This document shows, one piece after another, positions 1-7,787 of a stretch of 64,000 bases of DNA (the first letter of the stretch is position 1; every line of letters begins with the position of its first letter). The translations under genes and the position numbers were made by a program. Source of the DNA: Fructobacillus evanidus (GTDB taxonomy: Bacteria > Bacillota > Bacilli > Lactobacillales > Lactobacillaceae); the NCBI RefSeq assembly GCF_963580165.1, contig NZ_CAUZLM010000005.1, positions 1-64,000 of the forward strand, read 5' to 3'. The notes under the pieces were generated by a model. The model searched no databases, was not told the DNA's origin, and saw only the letters and a list, made by a program, of their open reading frames with translations.

Positions 1-71
1 ATCAACTGCCGGCTACCAAAGATAACCAGCGCCTCGCTAGAAGCACGTTTGCTTCGTAACGAACAATAACT

Positions 72-100
72 AGTATAGCGCCTACCCTCCTACTCGTCAA
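72..100 (-). promoter_or_regulatory. Strong sigma-A promoter reading out of the window
   Basis: On the minus strand there is a -35 TTGACG (95-100), a 17-nt spacer and a -10 TATACT (72-77). Transcription would start near position 65 and leave the window at its left edge. No ATG lies in the first 65 bases, so the product is either a gene with a leader of more than 65 nt or an RNA gene; it cannot be identified from here. Confidence 0.6.
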
Positions 101-130
101 TAGTTTTTCAATGTTTTTTAAAGAGATTCT

Positions 131-163
131 AAAAGGGCGAAAGATACTTTCTCCCGCCCTTTT
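131..163. terminator. Bidirectional terminator
   Basis: A nine-base stem, AAAAGGGCG (131-139) with CGCCCTTTT (155-163), ends in T runs on both strands. It lies just downstream of the gmk-to-Nudix-like operon and separates it from the promoter at 72-100. Confidence 0.65.
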
Positions 164-219
164 ATTATCAGATAAAATCCGAATATTATTTCTATTAGCC
201 ATTAAATCATCAATCAATA

Positions 220-594
220 TTAACTTGCATCAAAGGACGTAAAAGTTGATGGCTGAATTGTTGTTAGTAATCCACGAATATCATCCCCGCTCTTAAAGAC
301 TAATTCCTTCGGTAACTGTTTCTGTAACGCGTGGTAATCAGTCACATGAAAGGAGTATAGCGACTCAGCATGCCCCTCATCTTCAACTGCAGTGGCCAAT
401 TCACCTAAGCGCCAATCATCAAAATTAGTCACACCAATCTTTTGAAAAGCAGACAGAATTGTCCCCAAAGAGGTTTTTTCTTCATGATGGTGAACTTTCA
501 CTGCCCAAAAATGATCACCAGAGTCCTTTTGATGTACTAAAAAATAGGGAATATCGTGGTCATATGCAATAACCGTCGCTGCTACCATTGTCAT
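220..594 (-). CDS. Small Nudix-like protein, probably without the Nudix box
   Basis: The 124-residue product has a Nudix-like layout. It opens with a beta strand and an Ala-Ala-x-Val-Ile motif, then has Phe-Leu-Val-His and a HHHEEK segment followed by a helix ending in KIGV. The helix sits where the Nudix signature (GX5EX7REUXEEXGU) would be, but the Arg-Glu and Glu-Glu residues that bind metal are missing, so nucleotide hydrolysis is doubtful. I chose ATG 594 because an AGGAG lies 7-8 bases upstream; a longer in-frame extension to 633 has no ribosome site and runs into the S1 gene. It is the last gene of the gmk operon, 10 nt after the S1 gene. Assignment to the Nudix fold is an inference. 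Confidence 0.6.
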   Translation of the reverse strand: MTMVAATVIAYDHDIPYFLVHQKDSGDHFWAVKVHHHEEKTSLGTILSAFQKIGVTNFDDWRLGELATAVEDEGHAESLYSFHVTDYHALQKQLPKELVFKSGDDIRGLLTTIQPSTFTSFDAS

Positions 595-604
595 ATAGTA
601 CTCC

Positions 605-985
605 TCAGCTAATTCTTTCCTTTGCTTCCTCAATCCAACCTGGCAAGGCTAACGCAATTGGTTCAAAACCATAGTCCAAGTGATAATTCGTCCAGAAATG
701 TCGTTTCACGCTGTTGTTCTTAATAATCGGCGTGTCCTTGAGTGGCATGATGCCTACCTGACGAAGAGAAAGTGAAATCTTACCAGTGTACTGGTCAATA
801 TCGAGCACAATCACTTGTACCTGGTCACCAACTTTCAATTCGCCATTCAAATCCTTGACAATTCCTGATTTGAACTCCGAAATATGAACCAAACCTTGGG
901 TTTGCTCGTCTAATTTAATAAAGCCACCATAGGGCTGAATACCAGTGACTGTTCCTGTCACCAGCTGTCCAATTTTATAAGGCAT
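605..985 (-). CDS. S1-domain RNA-binding protein (CvfD / general stress protein 13 family)
   Basis: This 126-residue protein starts with one S1 domain (about residues 4-75). The domain is recognisable from the order G-x-x-V-x-G-x-V-x-x-I-x-x-Y-G-G-F-I, then G-L-V-H-I-S-E and V-x-V-x-V-x-x-I-D. The family (YugI/GSP13/CvfD) is a ribosome-associated RNA binder that affects translation of stress genes. The 50-residue C-terminal part is not conserved in an obvious way. ATG 985 is preferred because AGGAG stands 8 nt upstream; the longer open frame to 1030 has no such site. It lies between the cyclophilin gene (47 nt upstream) and the Nudix-like gene, and is probably cotranscribed with both. Confidence 0.85.
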   Translation of the reverse strand: MPYKIGQLVTGTVTGIQPYGGFIKLDEQTQGLVHISEFKSGIVKDLNGELKVGDQVQVIVLDIDQYTGKISLSLRQVGIMPLKDTPIIKNNSVKRHFWTNYHLDYGFEPIALALPGWIEEAKERIS

Positions 986-1032
986 CTTTTTTCTCCTACT
1001 GTCCTCATTATAGCAAAAAGCGCCCAACACTT

Positions 1033-1611
1033 TTAGTGAAGGACGACTTTTTCAATGATAATATCATCGATTGGGCGGTCAGCATAGTCTGCTTTTGCCT
1101 TAGCAATCTTATCGACAACATCCATCCCAGCCACAACTTGACCAAAGACAGTGTGCTTGCCATCCAACCATGGGGTTCCCCCATTTTCTTGGTAGGCAGT
1201 TTGAATTTCTTCTGGCAATCCCTTAAGGGCTGCCTTCATTTGCTTAGGAAAATGACTCGCCTGAACAATGAAAAACTGTGATCCATTCGTTTTTGGTCCA
1301 GCATTAGCCATTGACAAGGCACCACGGAGGTTAAACAAATCATCCGAGAATTCGTCCTCAAAAGGCTTACCCCAGATACTTTCACCACCGCGACCAGATC
1401 CTTCAGGGTCTCCCCCTTGAATCATAAAATCAGGAATCACTCGATGAAAGATAACGCCATCGTAGTAACCTTCCTTGGCGTGTGTCAAAAAGTTTTCGAC
1501 TGCCTTCGGTGCTTCATCTTCAAAGAAAATCAAGTCAATATCACCATAGTTGGTTTGCAAAGTGGCTTGTGCTTCTTTTGCCGCCAAATCTAACTGTGGA
1601 AAATCAGCCAT
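1033..1611 (-). CDS. ppiB: Cyclophilin-type peptidyl-prolyl cis-trans isomerase
   Basis: A 192-residue cytoplasmic cyclophilin that would isomerise Xaa-Pro bonds. Seen in order: the strand TNYGDIDL, then FHRVIPDFMIQGGDP with the catalytic Arg and the FMIQGGD block, then MANAGPKTNGSQFFI with the Gln-Phe-Phe active-site segment, and finally LDGKHTVFGQVVAGMDVVD. There is no signal peptide, so this is not the secreted PrsA type. A loop of about 25 residues (KGLPEEIQTAYQENGG) is inserted before WLDGKHTVFG, as in other lactic acid bacteria. The start ATG is one base past the rpoZ stop, with an AAGGGG site inside the rpoZ end, which suggests translational coupling. Confidence 0.92.
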   Translation of the reverse strand: MADFPQLDLAAKEAQATLQTNYGDIDLIFFEDEAPKAVENFLTHAKEGYYDGVIFHRVIPDFMIQGGDPEGSGRGGESIWGKPFEDEFSDDLFNLRGALSMANAGPKTNGSQFFIVQASHFPKQMKAALKGLPEEIQTAYQENGGTPWLDGKHTVFGQVVAGMDVVDKIAKAKADYADRPIDDIIIEKVVLH

Positions 1612-1612
1612 C

Positions 1613-1828
1613 TTATTCCCCTTCGTCCTGAACAACAGGGTTAATGACAACATCCCCCGCCTCAATTTCTTCTAAAGCTTGCCCAACTGATTTGTTGGAA
1701 TCAAACTTAACCTTCGTTGCTGGCATCCCGGCATCCAATTCGCGGGCGCGCTTTGAAGCTAAGGCAATCAACTTATACCGTGAATCAACTCGCTCTAACA
1801 ACTTATCTACTGATGGATACAATAACAT
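1613..1828 (-). CDS. rpoZ: RNA polymerase omega subunit
   Basis: This 71-residue product carries the omega signature: LLYPSVDKLLERVDSRYKLIALASKRAREL, then Ser-x-Lys-Ser-Val-Gly-x-Ala-Leu-Glu-Glu-Ile. Omega helps assemble RNA polymerase by clamping beta-prime. The gmk-rpoZ pairing is conserved across Firmicutes and Proteobacteria. The stop codon of gmk lies 11 nt upstream and overlaps the AAAGGAG that serves rpoZ. The C terminus, with many Glu and Asp, is typical. Confidence 0.93.
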   Translation of the reverse strand: MLLYPSVDKLLERVDSRYKLIALASKRARELDAGMPATKVKFDSNKSVGQALEEIEAGDVVINPVVQDEGE

Positions 1829-1839
1829 GTGCTACTCCT

Positions 1840-2439
1840 TTAGTCCGCAATTTGATCAAATACGCGGCTAACCTTCAAACGTTCAGCAGTAATAATTGCC
1901 TTAATTCGGTCAACGGCTAACTCGACGATATCATTCTCGACGGCATAATTATAATTGATCATCTTCTTCAATTCGTCCTTAGCTGCTTCAACACGTTGGT
2001 CGATGACTTCAGGCGAATCAGTTCCCCGACCCTCTAAACGAGTACGGAGATTTTTGATGTCAGGTGGGGTCAAGAAAATATAAACCCCTTCTGGCATTTT
2101 TGTCTTCACTTGCAAGGCCCCTTGGACATCAATTTCCAAGAAAACATCCTTACCGGAAGCTAAAGTTTCATCAATGAAAGAACGTGGCGTTCCGTAGTAA
2201 TTACCGACGTATTCGGCATATTCCAACATGTCACCTGCCTGAATCTTTTCCTCAAATTCCTCACGGGAAACAAAGAAGTAATCCTGGCCGTCCACTTCAC
2301 CAACTCGTGGCTTACGAGTTGTTGCTGAAATGGAGTAACGGAAATCAACACCGTCATCTTCAAAGATTGCCTTACGAACTGTTCCTTTTCCGACACCAGA
2401 TGGGCCTGAAAGGACGATTAACAAACCACGTTGTGTCAT
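1840..2439 (-). CDS. gmk: Guanylate kinase
   Basis: A 199-residue enzyme that phosphorylates GMP to GDP using ATP in purine nucleotide synthesis. Visible features are the P-loop GPSGVGKGT (about residues 10-18), the GMP-binding SISATTRKPRVGEVDGQDYFFVSREEF block, the strand DVFLEIDVQGALQVK, and the lid IFLTPPD...RLEGRGTDS. ATG 2439 is chosen because AGAGGAAG precedes it at a good distance; the frame stays open for seven more codons without a ribosome site. It is the first gene of the operon, behind the promoter at 2480-2508. Confidence 0.95.
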   Translation of the reverse strand: MTQRGLLIVLSGPSGVGKGTVRKAIFEDDGVDFRYSISATTRKPRVGEVDGQDYFFVSREEFEEKIQAGDMLEYAEYVGNYYGTPRSFIDETLASGKDVFLEIDVQGALQVKTKMPEGVYIFLTPPDIKNLRTRLEGRGTDSPEVIDQRVEAAKDELKKMINYNYAVENDIVELAVDRIKAIITAERLKVSRVFDQIAD

Positions 2440-2479
2440 GCTCTTCCTCTTTAACATCAAAATCTACTTTAATGTTTGT

Positions 2480-2508
2480 ATTTTACCAGAATTTTTCTCA
2501 TTATTCAA
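2480..2508 (-). promoter_or_regulatory. Promoter of the gmk operon
   Basis: The minus strand has TTGAAT (2503-2508), exactly 17 nt, then TAAAAT (2480-2485). The start codon of gmk is about 40 nt further on. Confidence 0.6.
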
Positions 2509-2661
2509 TGATGGGCTCCAGTGACCAAAGCTTTGTCGACCTAATTCTAACCTTCTTAGAGACATTTTAGAAAGTCTGTTCGCCTGAGGGGAACAAAGAC
2601 CAAAATGCCTTTAAATCAGCCTTAAACTGGTTCTTAATAAAAATTTAACCATGAAAAACAC

Positions 2662-2690
2662 TTGCAATACCAAACATTTGTTCGTATACT
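2662..2690 (+). promoter_or_regulatory. Promoter of the YolD-like gene with an embedded LexA-type box
   Basis: The -35 TTGCAA (2662-2667) and -10 TATACT (2685-2690) are 17 nt apart. The spacer contains CAAACATTTGTTCG (2671-2684). Read on the other strand this is CGAACAAATGTTTG, which matches 13 of 14 positions of the Gram-positive LexA/DinR consensus CGAAC-RNRY-GTTYC. A repressor bound there would block RNA polymerase directly, so SOS control is likely. Confidence 0.7.
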
Positions 2691-2720
2691 AAAGTCAACA
2701 GTGAAAGAGGAGGCGGTCTC

Positions 2721-3050
2721 ATGCAAGTCAATCTTGATAGCCGGACTTATTACAATCAAATCATTAAGCAAGGCAAGCATGTTTTTGCCCGCTTACGCGA
2801 ACACTTTGCTGTCGTCCCATTGAAGCAGCAGCAAAATAGCCAAGAACTCATTACTCGTTTAGAGTTGGCCATTAATCTTCAAGAACCAGTAGATGTCCAA
2901 ATGAACTATGGCTTTGACCAAGAACAAATCCAGGACTTCCATGGCGTCTTATCTCAGACGCCAGCCGGCGCATTGTTGATTCAGGATCAAAAGACGAAGC
3001 AAATTCATCAATTGATGCCAGACCTCTTGCGCCACATCTCATTTTCATAA
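2721..3050 (+). CDS. YolD-like protein, probably SOS-induced
   Basis: The 109-residue protein resembles the YolD family: a beta-rich half with VDVQMNYGFDQEQIQDFHGVLSQ, then LIQDQKTKQIHQLMPDLLRHI, the usual 'loop for inter-strand contact, then DLLRHIS' ending. YolD proteins usually sit beside Y-family polymerases (UvrX/YqjW) in Bacillus and are thought to accompany translesion polymerase activity. Here it is alone and divergent from gmk. A strong AGGAGG precedes the ATG by 7-8 nt. The LexA-type box in the promoter supports a DNA-damage role. Family assignment is by pattern, not by search; function is an inference. Confidence 0.7.
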   Translation: MQVNLDSRTYYNQIIKQGKHVFARLREHFAVVPLKQQQNSQELITRLELAINLQEPVDVQMNYGFDQEQIQDFHGVLSQTPAGALLIQDQKTKQIHQLMPDLLRHISFS

Positions 3051-3057
3051 TTCTGCT

Positions 3058-3100
3058 AAAAATGCCTGTTGGTTTTCATTGAAGACCAGCAGGCATTTTT
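3058..3100. terminator. Bidirectional terminator between convergent genes
   Basis: AAAAATGCCTGTTGGT (3058-3073) pairs with ACCAGCAGGCATTTTT (3085-3100). The YolD-like gene ends 7 nt before it and the unknown minus-strand gene ends 6 nt after it, so it serves both. Confidence 0.8.
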
Positions 3101-3106
3101 TTATCT

Positions 3107-4189
3107 TTACTTTTCTTTGACAAGTTCTTCAACGTCAGCAACCGTTAACTGTCCTAAGAGCTTGTTTAAGGCAGTAACGTCCAGATAATGGTCGACGCCA
3201 GTTAAACCAGCTTCCATCTTCTTAAAGTCCGTCACGGCCTTCTTACTTGCTAAGAATTGCAAATAGCGGGTAATCTCGCCCCCTAAGCCATCCAATGAGT
3301 CAAAAACTGGCTGCCAATAGTCAAAAAGGTCTTCTTTGACAAAGGTGGCAATCAAGCTAGCCGTCCATTGGTGGTGATCAGCCTGGAACTTTTCAGCCAA
3401 TCCCTGATGTAAGGCTTGCAAAAGCGCCATTTCCTGGTCTGACACCACTCCGGCCGTCGATGTCTTTTGGAAGGTTTCCACCATTCGCTTCCCAAAGGCA
3501 ATTTCTTCTTCCTGTTGGTCTGCCGTTAGAGCAGGCGTCAAAGGCTTTGCATCGGCATTTTTTAAATCAGGCAAGGTAACGGTTAAGCCACGGAAGACTT
3601 CTTGAATCGTTTCCAAGTCGAAGTCATCGGCGTCCCCGTTTTGCTTTAAGAATTTAAATTGCAAGTCATCGATGGCTGATGACTCACTCATCAACTTGGC
3701 AACATCTTGGCCTTGGAAGCGGAAATAGTTAACTGCCATGACTGTACGCATAATCATTTTCCAGAAGTTTGGATCAAACTTAGTGGTTTGCACGCCATAA
3801 CGTGGTGAAACCTGCCCTTCCTTAGCCAAAAAGGCTTGGATATCATACAAAACAGGCGTCAGTAAGACAAAGTAGCGCCAATCGCGATCCGTTGATTGAA
3901 CCAAAGTGGCTTGCATCGCCTCGTTTAAGTTAACAATCACCCGTTCATCACTCGTAAAGGCAGAGAAATTTTGCTGCACCATGGTAGCAATCAAGTCATC
4001 CAAGAAGAATGAAGCCGCCTCAAAGACTGCTGGTTGGTAAGCATTATTCTTGGTCAAAAAGAACCGTGCTCGCAAGAAACCAGCAAATTCATTGTAATCA
4101 AATGGCGCTAATTTCTTACTTTCACGAAACTTGTGCTTTGTATTTTGGTGCTTAAATGCTTTAATTTGTGCGGACTTTCCTTGTTTCAC
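3107..4189 (-). CDS. Conserved-looking protein of unknown function (360 aa)
   Basis: I do not recognise this protein. It begins with a basic stretch (KQGKSAQIKAFKHQNTKHKFRESKK) and then appears all-helical, rich in Asp, Gln and Phe, with no membrane segment, signal peptide or clear catalytic motif. The start is GTG 4189, six bases after AGGAGG; no ATG fits better. It follows the 115-aa unknown gene by only 15 nt, so the two are probably translated together and may form one complex. Codon use matches the neighbours, which argues against recent acquisition. Confidence 0.7.
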   Translation of the reverse strand: MKQGKSAQIKAFKHQNTKHKFRESKKLAPFDYNEFAGFLRARFFLTKNNAYQPAVFEAASFFLDDLIATMVQQNFSAFTSDERVIVNLNEAMQATLVQSTDRDWRYFVLLTPVLYDIQAFLAKEGQVSPRYGVQTTKFDPNFWKMIMRTVMAVNYFRFQGQDVAKLMSESSAIDDLQFKFLKQNGDADDFDLETIQEVFRGLTVTLPDLKNADAKPLTPALTADQQEEEIAFGKRMVETFQKTSTAGVVSDQEMALLQALHQGLAEKFQADHHQWTASLIATFVKEDLFDYWQPVFDSLDGLGGEITRYLQFLASKKAVTDFKKMEAGLTGVDHYLDVTALNKLLGQLTVADVEELVKEK

Positions 4190-4204
4190 AATGGGCCTCC
4201 TACT

Positions 4205-4552
4205 TTAAATTGACAAATCGAGTTGGTAACGTCCATGACCAAACTCACGCAGCTTAAATTGGAAAATCTGTTCCTTACGCTCTAAGTTTGGTGTTTGCAC
4301 CTTAGCCTGCAAGTCACCTTCAAGCTCTGCTACCTCGATGGCCTGGTTAATGGCCGACATCACGGGTGCAAAACTCTTTGGGTCCGCGGAGGCATAAAAG
4401 AGCTCCGCATTTCCATAGGTATTGGAGCGACGAACTAAGTTCACGGATACTTTAAAGCGGTTGGCTTCAAAGACCAAGTGATTATAGTTAAAATCGCGTG
4501 CGTATAAAAATAGTGCGGATAAAAATTCTCCGGCTGGGTACTTATCAGACAT
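4205..4552 (-). CDS. Protein of unknown function (115 aa), paired with the 360-aa gene
   Basis: A short soluble protein with an alpha/beta pattern (VFEANRFKVSVNLVRRSN, then AELFYASADPKSFAPVMSAINQAIEVAELEG). No known motif is visible. The start ATG has GAAGGGA about 9 nt upstream. It lies 146 nt after mutS2 and 15 nt before the 360-aa gene, so it could be the distal part of the cvpA-mutS2 transcript or have its own promoter. What it does cannot be said from the sequence. Confidence 0.7.
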   Translation of the reverse strand: MSDKYPAGEFLSALFLYARDFNYNHLVFEANRFKVSVNLVRRSNTYGNAELFYASADPKSFAPVMSAINQAIEVAELEGDLQAKVQTPNLERKEQIFQFKLREFGHGRYQLDLSI

Positions 4553-4698
4553 GTTGTCTTCCCTTCTCGTTGTTTCTGGTAATTGGTGGCGGATTAAATG
4601 CGTTACTAGCGTCAGGACTAAGCCCGCCTTTTATAAATAAGGACGGGATTTATTGGACTACAGCAAGGCTGATTTTTTAACCTTGACCAAATCAGGCT

Positions 4699-7098
4699 TT
4701 AGCGCAAAGTCACGATTGTGGCACCATCCCCGCCAGCATTGGCGGAAGCAAAATGGAAGTCCTTGACTCGGCGGTCGGACCGCAGAAAATCAGTCACACC
4801 CTTGCGCAATGCCCCGGTTCCCTTTCCGTGAATAATCTCCACGGAAGATAGGTTGGCCAAGACCACCGTATCCAGGTACCGGTCCAAATCAGTGATAGCC
4901 GCCTCGTAGCGAACACCACGGAGGTCAAGCTTTGCCTGGACGCGGCCAGTTGCTGAATCGCTGTGGGCCGTCTTAGCAACCTTTTGTCGGTGTTGCTTCT
5001 GCTTTTCCTTTTGGGCCTTAGCAGTTGCCTCAGTCTTCGTCAGATCGTCTTCGTCAACCAGCATCTTTAAGATACCTAATTGGACTTCCCACTGACCGTT
5101 CTTATGCTTTTTCACCAAAGTTCCCTGCTGGTTATAAGATTGAACCACCACATCATCCCCAGGAGCAAGCACCTTGGCCTTCTTAGCCTTCTGAAGAATC
5201 TTGTTTTTCTCTAAGTGGTCACTTTGATGCAAGGAAGAGATGGCCTGCTTTTGCTTTTGCAAATCCTGCTCGGACAAGCCAGCCTTTTGACCGCCGGCCA
5301 AGCGTTCCTTGCGGATAGCCGCAATTAACTGGTCAGCCTCTTTTTTGGTCTTCGCAACCAAGTGGTTGGCTTCCTTCTTGGCATCCATCATGACCTTAGC
5401 CTGATTTTGCTCCAGTTTTAACGTCTTTTCTTCCAAAAGCGATTGTTCACTTTGAATTTGAGCGGTCTTTTTTGCCAAATCAGCTCGTTCACCCTTGGCC
5501 AACTGGCGCTGGTCAACCAAATCCTGAATCATCTTATTCAGATTTTGGTCCTCTGGGTTCACCAATGATTGGGCGTCCGCCAACAACTCATCGTCAAAAC
5601 CTAAGCGCTTGGCGATGGCTAAGGCATTCGACTGTCCTGGTACACCGATTAAGAGCTGGTAAGTCGGTTTGAGCGTCTCCACGTCAAAGACCATGGAGGC
5701 ATTTTCCGTTTCTGGACGGTCATAACCGTAAAGCTTTAATTCTGGATAATGGGTCGTAGCAATGGTTTTGGCCTGCAAAGAGCGGGTTCGATCCAAAATC
5801 GCCATGGCCAACGCGGCCCCTTCTTGGGGATCCGTTCCAGCCCCCAATTCATCAAAGATGACCAGGGACTGATCATTGGTCTGTTGCAAAATTTGCTTAA
5901 TGTTGGCCATATGCGAGGAGAACGTGGATAAGTTCTGTTCAATCGACTGTTCATCCCCAATATCAGCAAAAATCTGGTCAAAGACCGCTACCGTCGAAGG
6001 GCGACCGGTGGTAATAAAGAGTCCCGATTGAGCCAAAAGCTGCAAGAGACCCAACGTCTTGATGGTAATGGTTTTTCCACCGGTGTTCGGTCCGGTAATA
6101 ATCAACGTTTGGTAATCAACACCAAGACTAATATCGTTTTTAACGGCCTTCTTTTCACCAATCAACGGGTGCCAGGCCTGGTTTAAGACAACCGACTGGT
6201 TGGTTGACAAAGCGGGTGCCTGAGCATTTTGGCTTTTTGCTAACCGTGCTTTAGCGTTAGCAAAGTCTAATTGTCCCAAAATCAAAGCATTAGTGACCAA
6301 GTCTTCACTATGAAGGGCCAATTCAGCCGAGAGTTCGGCTAAAATCCGATTTTCCTCAGCTCGAGCCAAAACATTTAATTCTGACCATTCATTGGCTAAT
6401 TCAACCACCACCTGCGGCTCAATGTAGTAAGTCTGACCACTTTGGCTTTGGTCATGGACGACTCCCGGAATTTGGTGCCGATATTCGGCCTTCACCGGCA
6501 AAACATAACGGTCAGACCGCTTGGTGACAATCGGTTCTGAGAGATACTGGGCTGATTTCCCCCGAGTGTACCCTTGCAGCTTCTGTCGGATAGCATTCTC
6601 ATGCCCCGTCATTCGCCGCCTCAGGCTCGCCAGCGCCGATGAGGCACTATCCAATACTTGCCCCGTCTCATCGATAGCCTTGTCAACTTGAGCCGTTAAT
6701 TCGGGCAAAAGCACCAAGCCGGCCGCTTTAGCAGCCAGACGGTCAACCGAACCAGCCAGGTCATCATCTTGAATATTTTCAAAGAAATGAGCAATGGCGG
6801 CGGTAGCAGTTAACACCTGGGCCAAACTAACAATTTCCGTTCCATTAAGACTTGCTTGGATTTCCAATCGACGAATCTGATCTTTAATATCCACCAAGGC
6901 CGGCAACAGCATGCCACCTTTGATTCGGTCAATCAAGACGGCCTCGTTAGTTTCTTGCAGCCAGGCTGACACTTGGTCAAAATCAGAAGACGGTTGTAGG
7001 TGATCAACTAGAACTTGCCCCTGTTCGGTCTGAATAAAGGGGTATAGCTGGTCTTTGACCTTTTCATATTCTAATGTCTGTAAGACTTTTTTATTCAT
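4699..7098 (-). CDS. mutS2: Endonuclease MutS2 / ribosome collision ATPase
   Basis: At 799 residues it is full length for the family. Order: helical N-terminal core, a MutS-type ATPase with Walker A GPNTGGKT (about residue 335), Walker B VIFDELGAGTDPQEG, and the TTHYPELK switch. A long coiled coil (about 515-640) follows, then a KOW-like segment (PGDDVVVQSYNQQGTLVKK). A C-terminal Smr nuclease domain has LDLRG near 725 and IHGKGTGALR. MutS2 suppresses homologous recombination and, in Bacillus, splits or cuts at collided ribosomes. No mismatch-recognition domain is present, which separates it from MutS. It follows cvpA by 19 nt, the usual Firmicute order. Confidence 0.95.
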   Translation of the reverse strand: MNKKVLQTLEYEKVKDQLYPFIQTEQGQVLVDHLQPSSDFDQVSAWLQETNEAVLIDRIKGGMLLPALVDIKDQIRRLEIQASLNGTEIVSLAQVLTATAAIAHFFENIQDDDLAGSVDRLAAKAAGLVLLPELTAQVDKAIDETGQVLDSASSALASLRRRMTGHENAIRQKLQGYTRGKSAQYLSEPIVTKRSDRYVLPVKAEYRHQIPGVVHDQSQSGQTYYIEPQVVVELANEWSELNVLARAEENRILAELSAELALHSEDLVTNALILGQLDFANAKARLAKSQNAQAPALSTNQSVVLNQAWHPLIGEKKAVKNDISLGVDYQTLIITGPNTGGKTITIKTLGLLQLLAQSGLFITTGRPSTVAVFDQIFADIGDEQSIEQNLSTFSSHMANIKQILQQTNDQSLVIFDELGAGTDPQEGAALAMAILDRTRSLQAKTIATTHYPELKLYGYDRPETENASMVFDVETLKPTYQLLIGVPGQSNALAIAKRLGFDDELLADAQSLVNPEDQNLNKMIQDLVDQRQLAKGERADLAKKTAQIQSEQSLLEEKTLKLEQNQAKVMMDAKKEANHLVAKTKKEADQLIAAIRKERLAGGQKAGLSEQDLQKQKQAISSLHQSDHLEKNKILQKAKKAKVLAPGDDVVVQSYNQQGTLVKKHKNGQWEVQLGILKMLVDEDDLTKTEATAKAQKEKQKQHRQKVAKTAHSDSATGRVQAKLDLRGVRYEAAITDLDRYLDTVVLANLSSVEIIHGKGTGALRKGVTDFLRSDRRVKDFHFASANAGGDGATIVTLR

Positions 7099-7117
7099 TC
7101 TATTTGTTCCTTATTAC

Positions 7118-7639
7118 TTAAAGCCACCACTGATAAATCTGGTTCGACAAAACCGGCGTGGTGTTCAAAAACTGATTTAAAATTGGGCTTTGGCTAAACT
7201 GCATTTGTAACCAGGCGTTGGGGACAACCGATAAGACTTGCAAAACCACAAAGCTTAAAACAACGCCAATCCCCAAATACAGGATGCCGCCCAGTAGGCC
7301 GTCGAGTGCCCCTAAAATTGGCAAACGGCGGATAAAGCGAATGGGGCGCAATAAATAGTGGCCAACAAAAGAACCCAAGGCCATCACGACCATAAAGGCC
7401 AAGCCCGATGATAAGAACTGAGTTCCTTGACGTGAAACCTCTTCCGGCACACCTGGACGGGAGAACTGGCCCGAAACCCAGTTGGAAAAGAGATCAGCGA
7501 GTGGCTTGGAGTAAACCGTGGCCATATAAAAAACTAGAGCAAAAATAGCCAAACGAGCCAAGACGTGGACCAAGCCTTCCCGGTAACCGGACAAGGCCAT
7601 GAGGAAAATTATAACAACAAAAATCAATGAAAGAATCAT
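7118..7639 (-). CDS. cvpA: CvpA family membrane protein
   Basis: A 173-residue protein with four or five hydrophobic segments: MILSLIFVVIIFLMALSGYREG, LAIFALVFYMATV, FLSSGLAFMVVMALGSFVGHYLL and GGILYLGIGVVLSFVVLQVL. The CvpA mark is the GYREG motif after the first helix and the PILGALDGLLGGILYLG segment. Members are linked to colicin V production in E. coli; the Firmicute role is unclear but the gene is nearly always next to mutS2. ATG 7639 is preferred, since AGGAG lies 8 nt upstream; the frame is open 15 codons further without a site. Confidence 0.85.
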   Translation of the reverse strand: MILSLIFVVIIFLMALSGYREGLVHVLARLAIFALVFYMATVYSKPLADLFSNWVSGQFSRPGVPEEVSRQGTQFLSSGLAFMVVMALGSFVGHYLLRPIRFIRRLPILGALDGLLGGILYLGIGVVLSFVVLQVLSVVPNAWLQMQFSQSPILNQFLNTTPVLSNQIYQWWL

Positions 7640-7719
7640 TTTCAAGCTCCTATTTCGTCGCGATTTTATCTGGCTCTCCCCCAACCAAATGCGCTCAATT
7701 CACATACTTAATACGGTCA

Positions 7720-7744
7720 ATTATACCATTAAAACTGCTATAAT
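7720..7744. promoter_or_regulatory. Overlapping divergent promoters for rnhC and cvpA-mutS2
   Basis: On the plus strand TGC-TATAAT (-10 at 7739-7744) is an extended -10 for rnhC. On the minus strand TATAAT (7720-7725) would serve cvpA. The two -10 boxes are 13 nt apart and face away from each other, so polymerases would compete. Neither has a good -35. Confidence 0.45.
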
Positions 7745-7787
7745 TAAGTGGTTACTACCCCATTTACCAAGAAGAAAGCGGGCTTCA

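Noticed and set aside
2..217. 71-residue open frame at the left edge
   Set aside because: It crosses a terminator and a promoter and has no ribosome site or known pattern.
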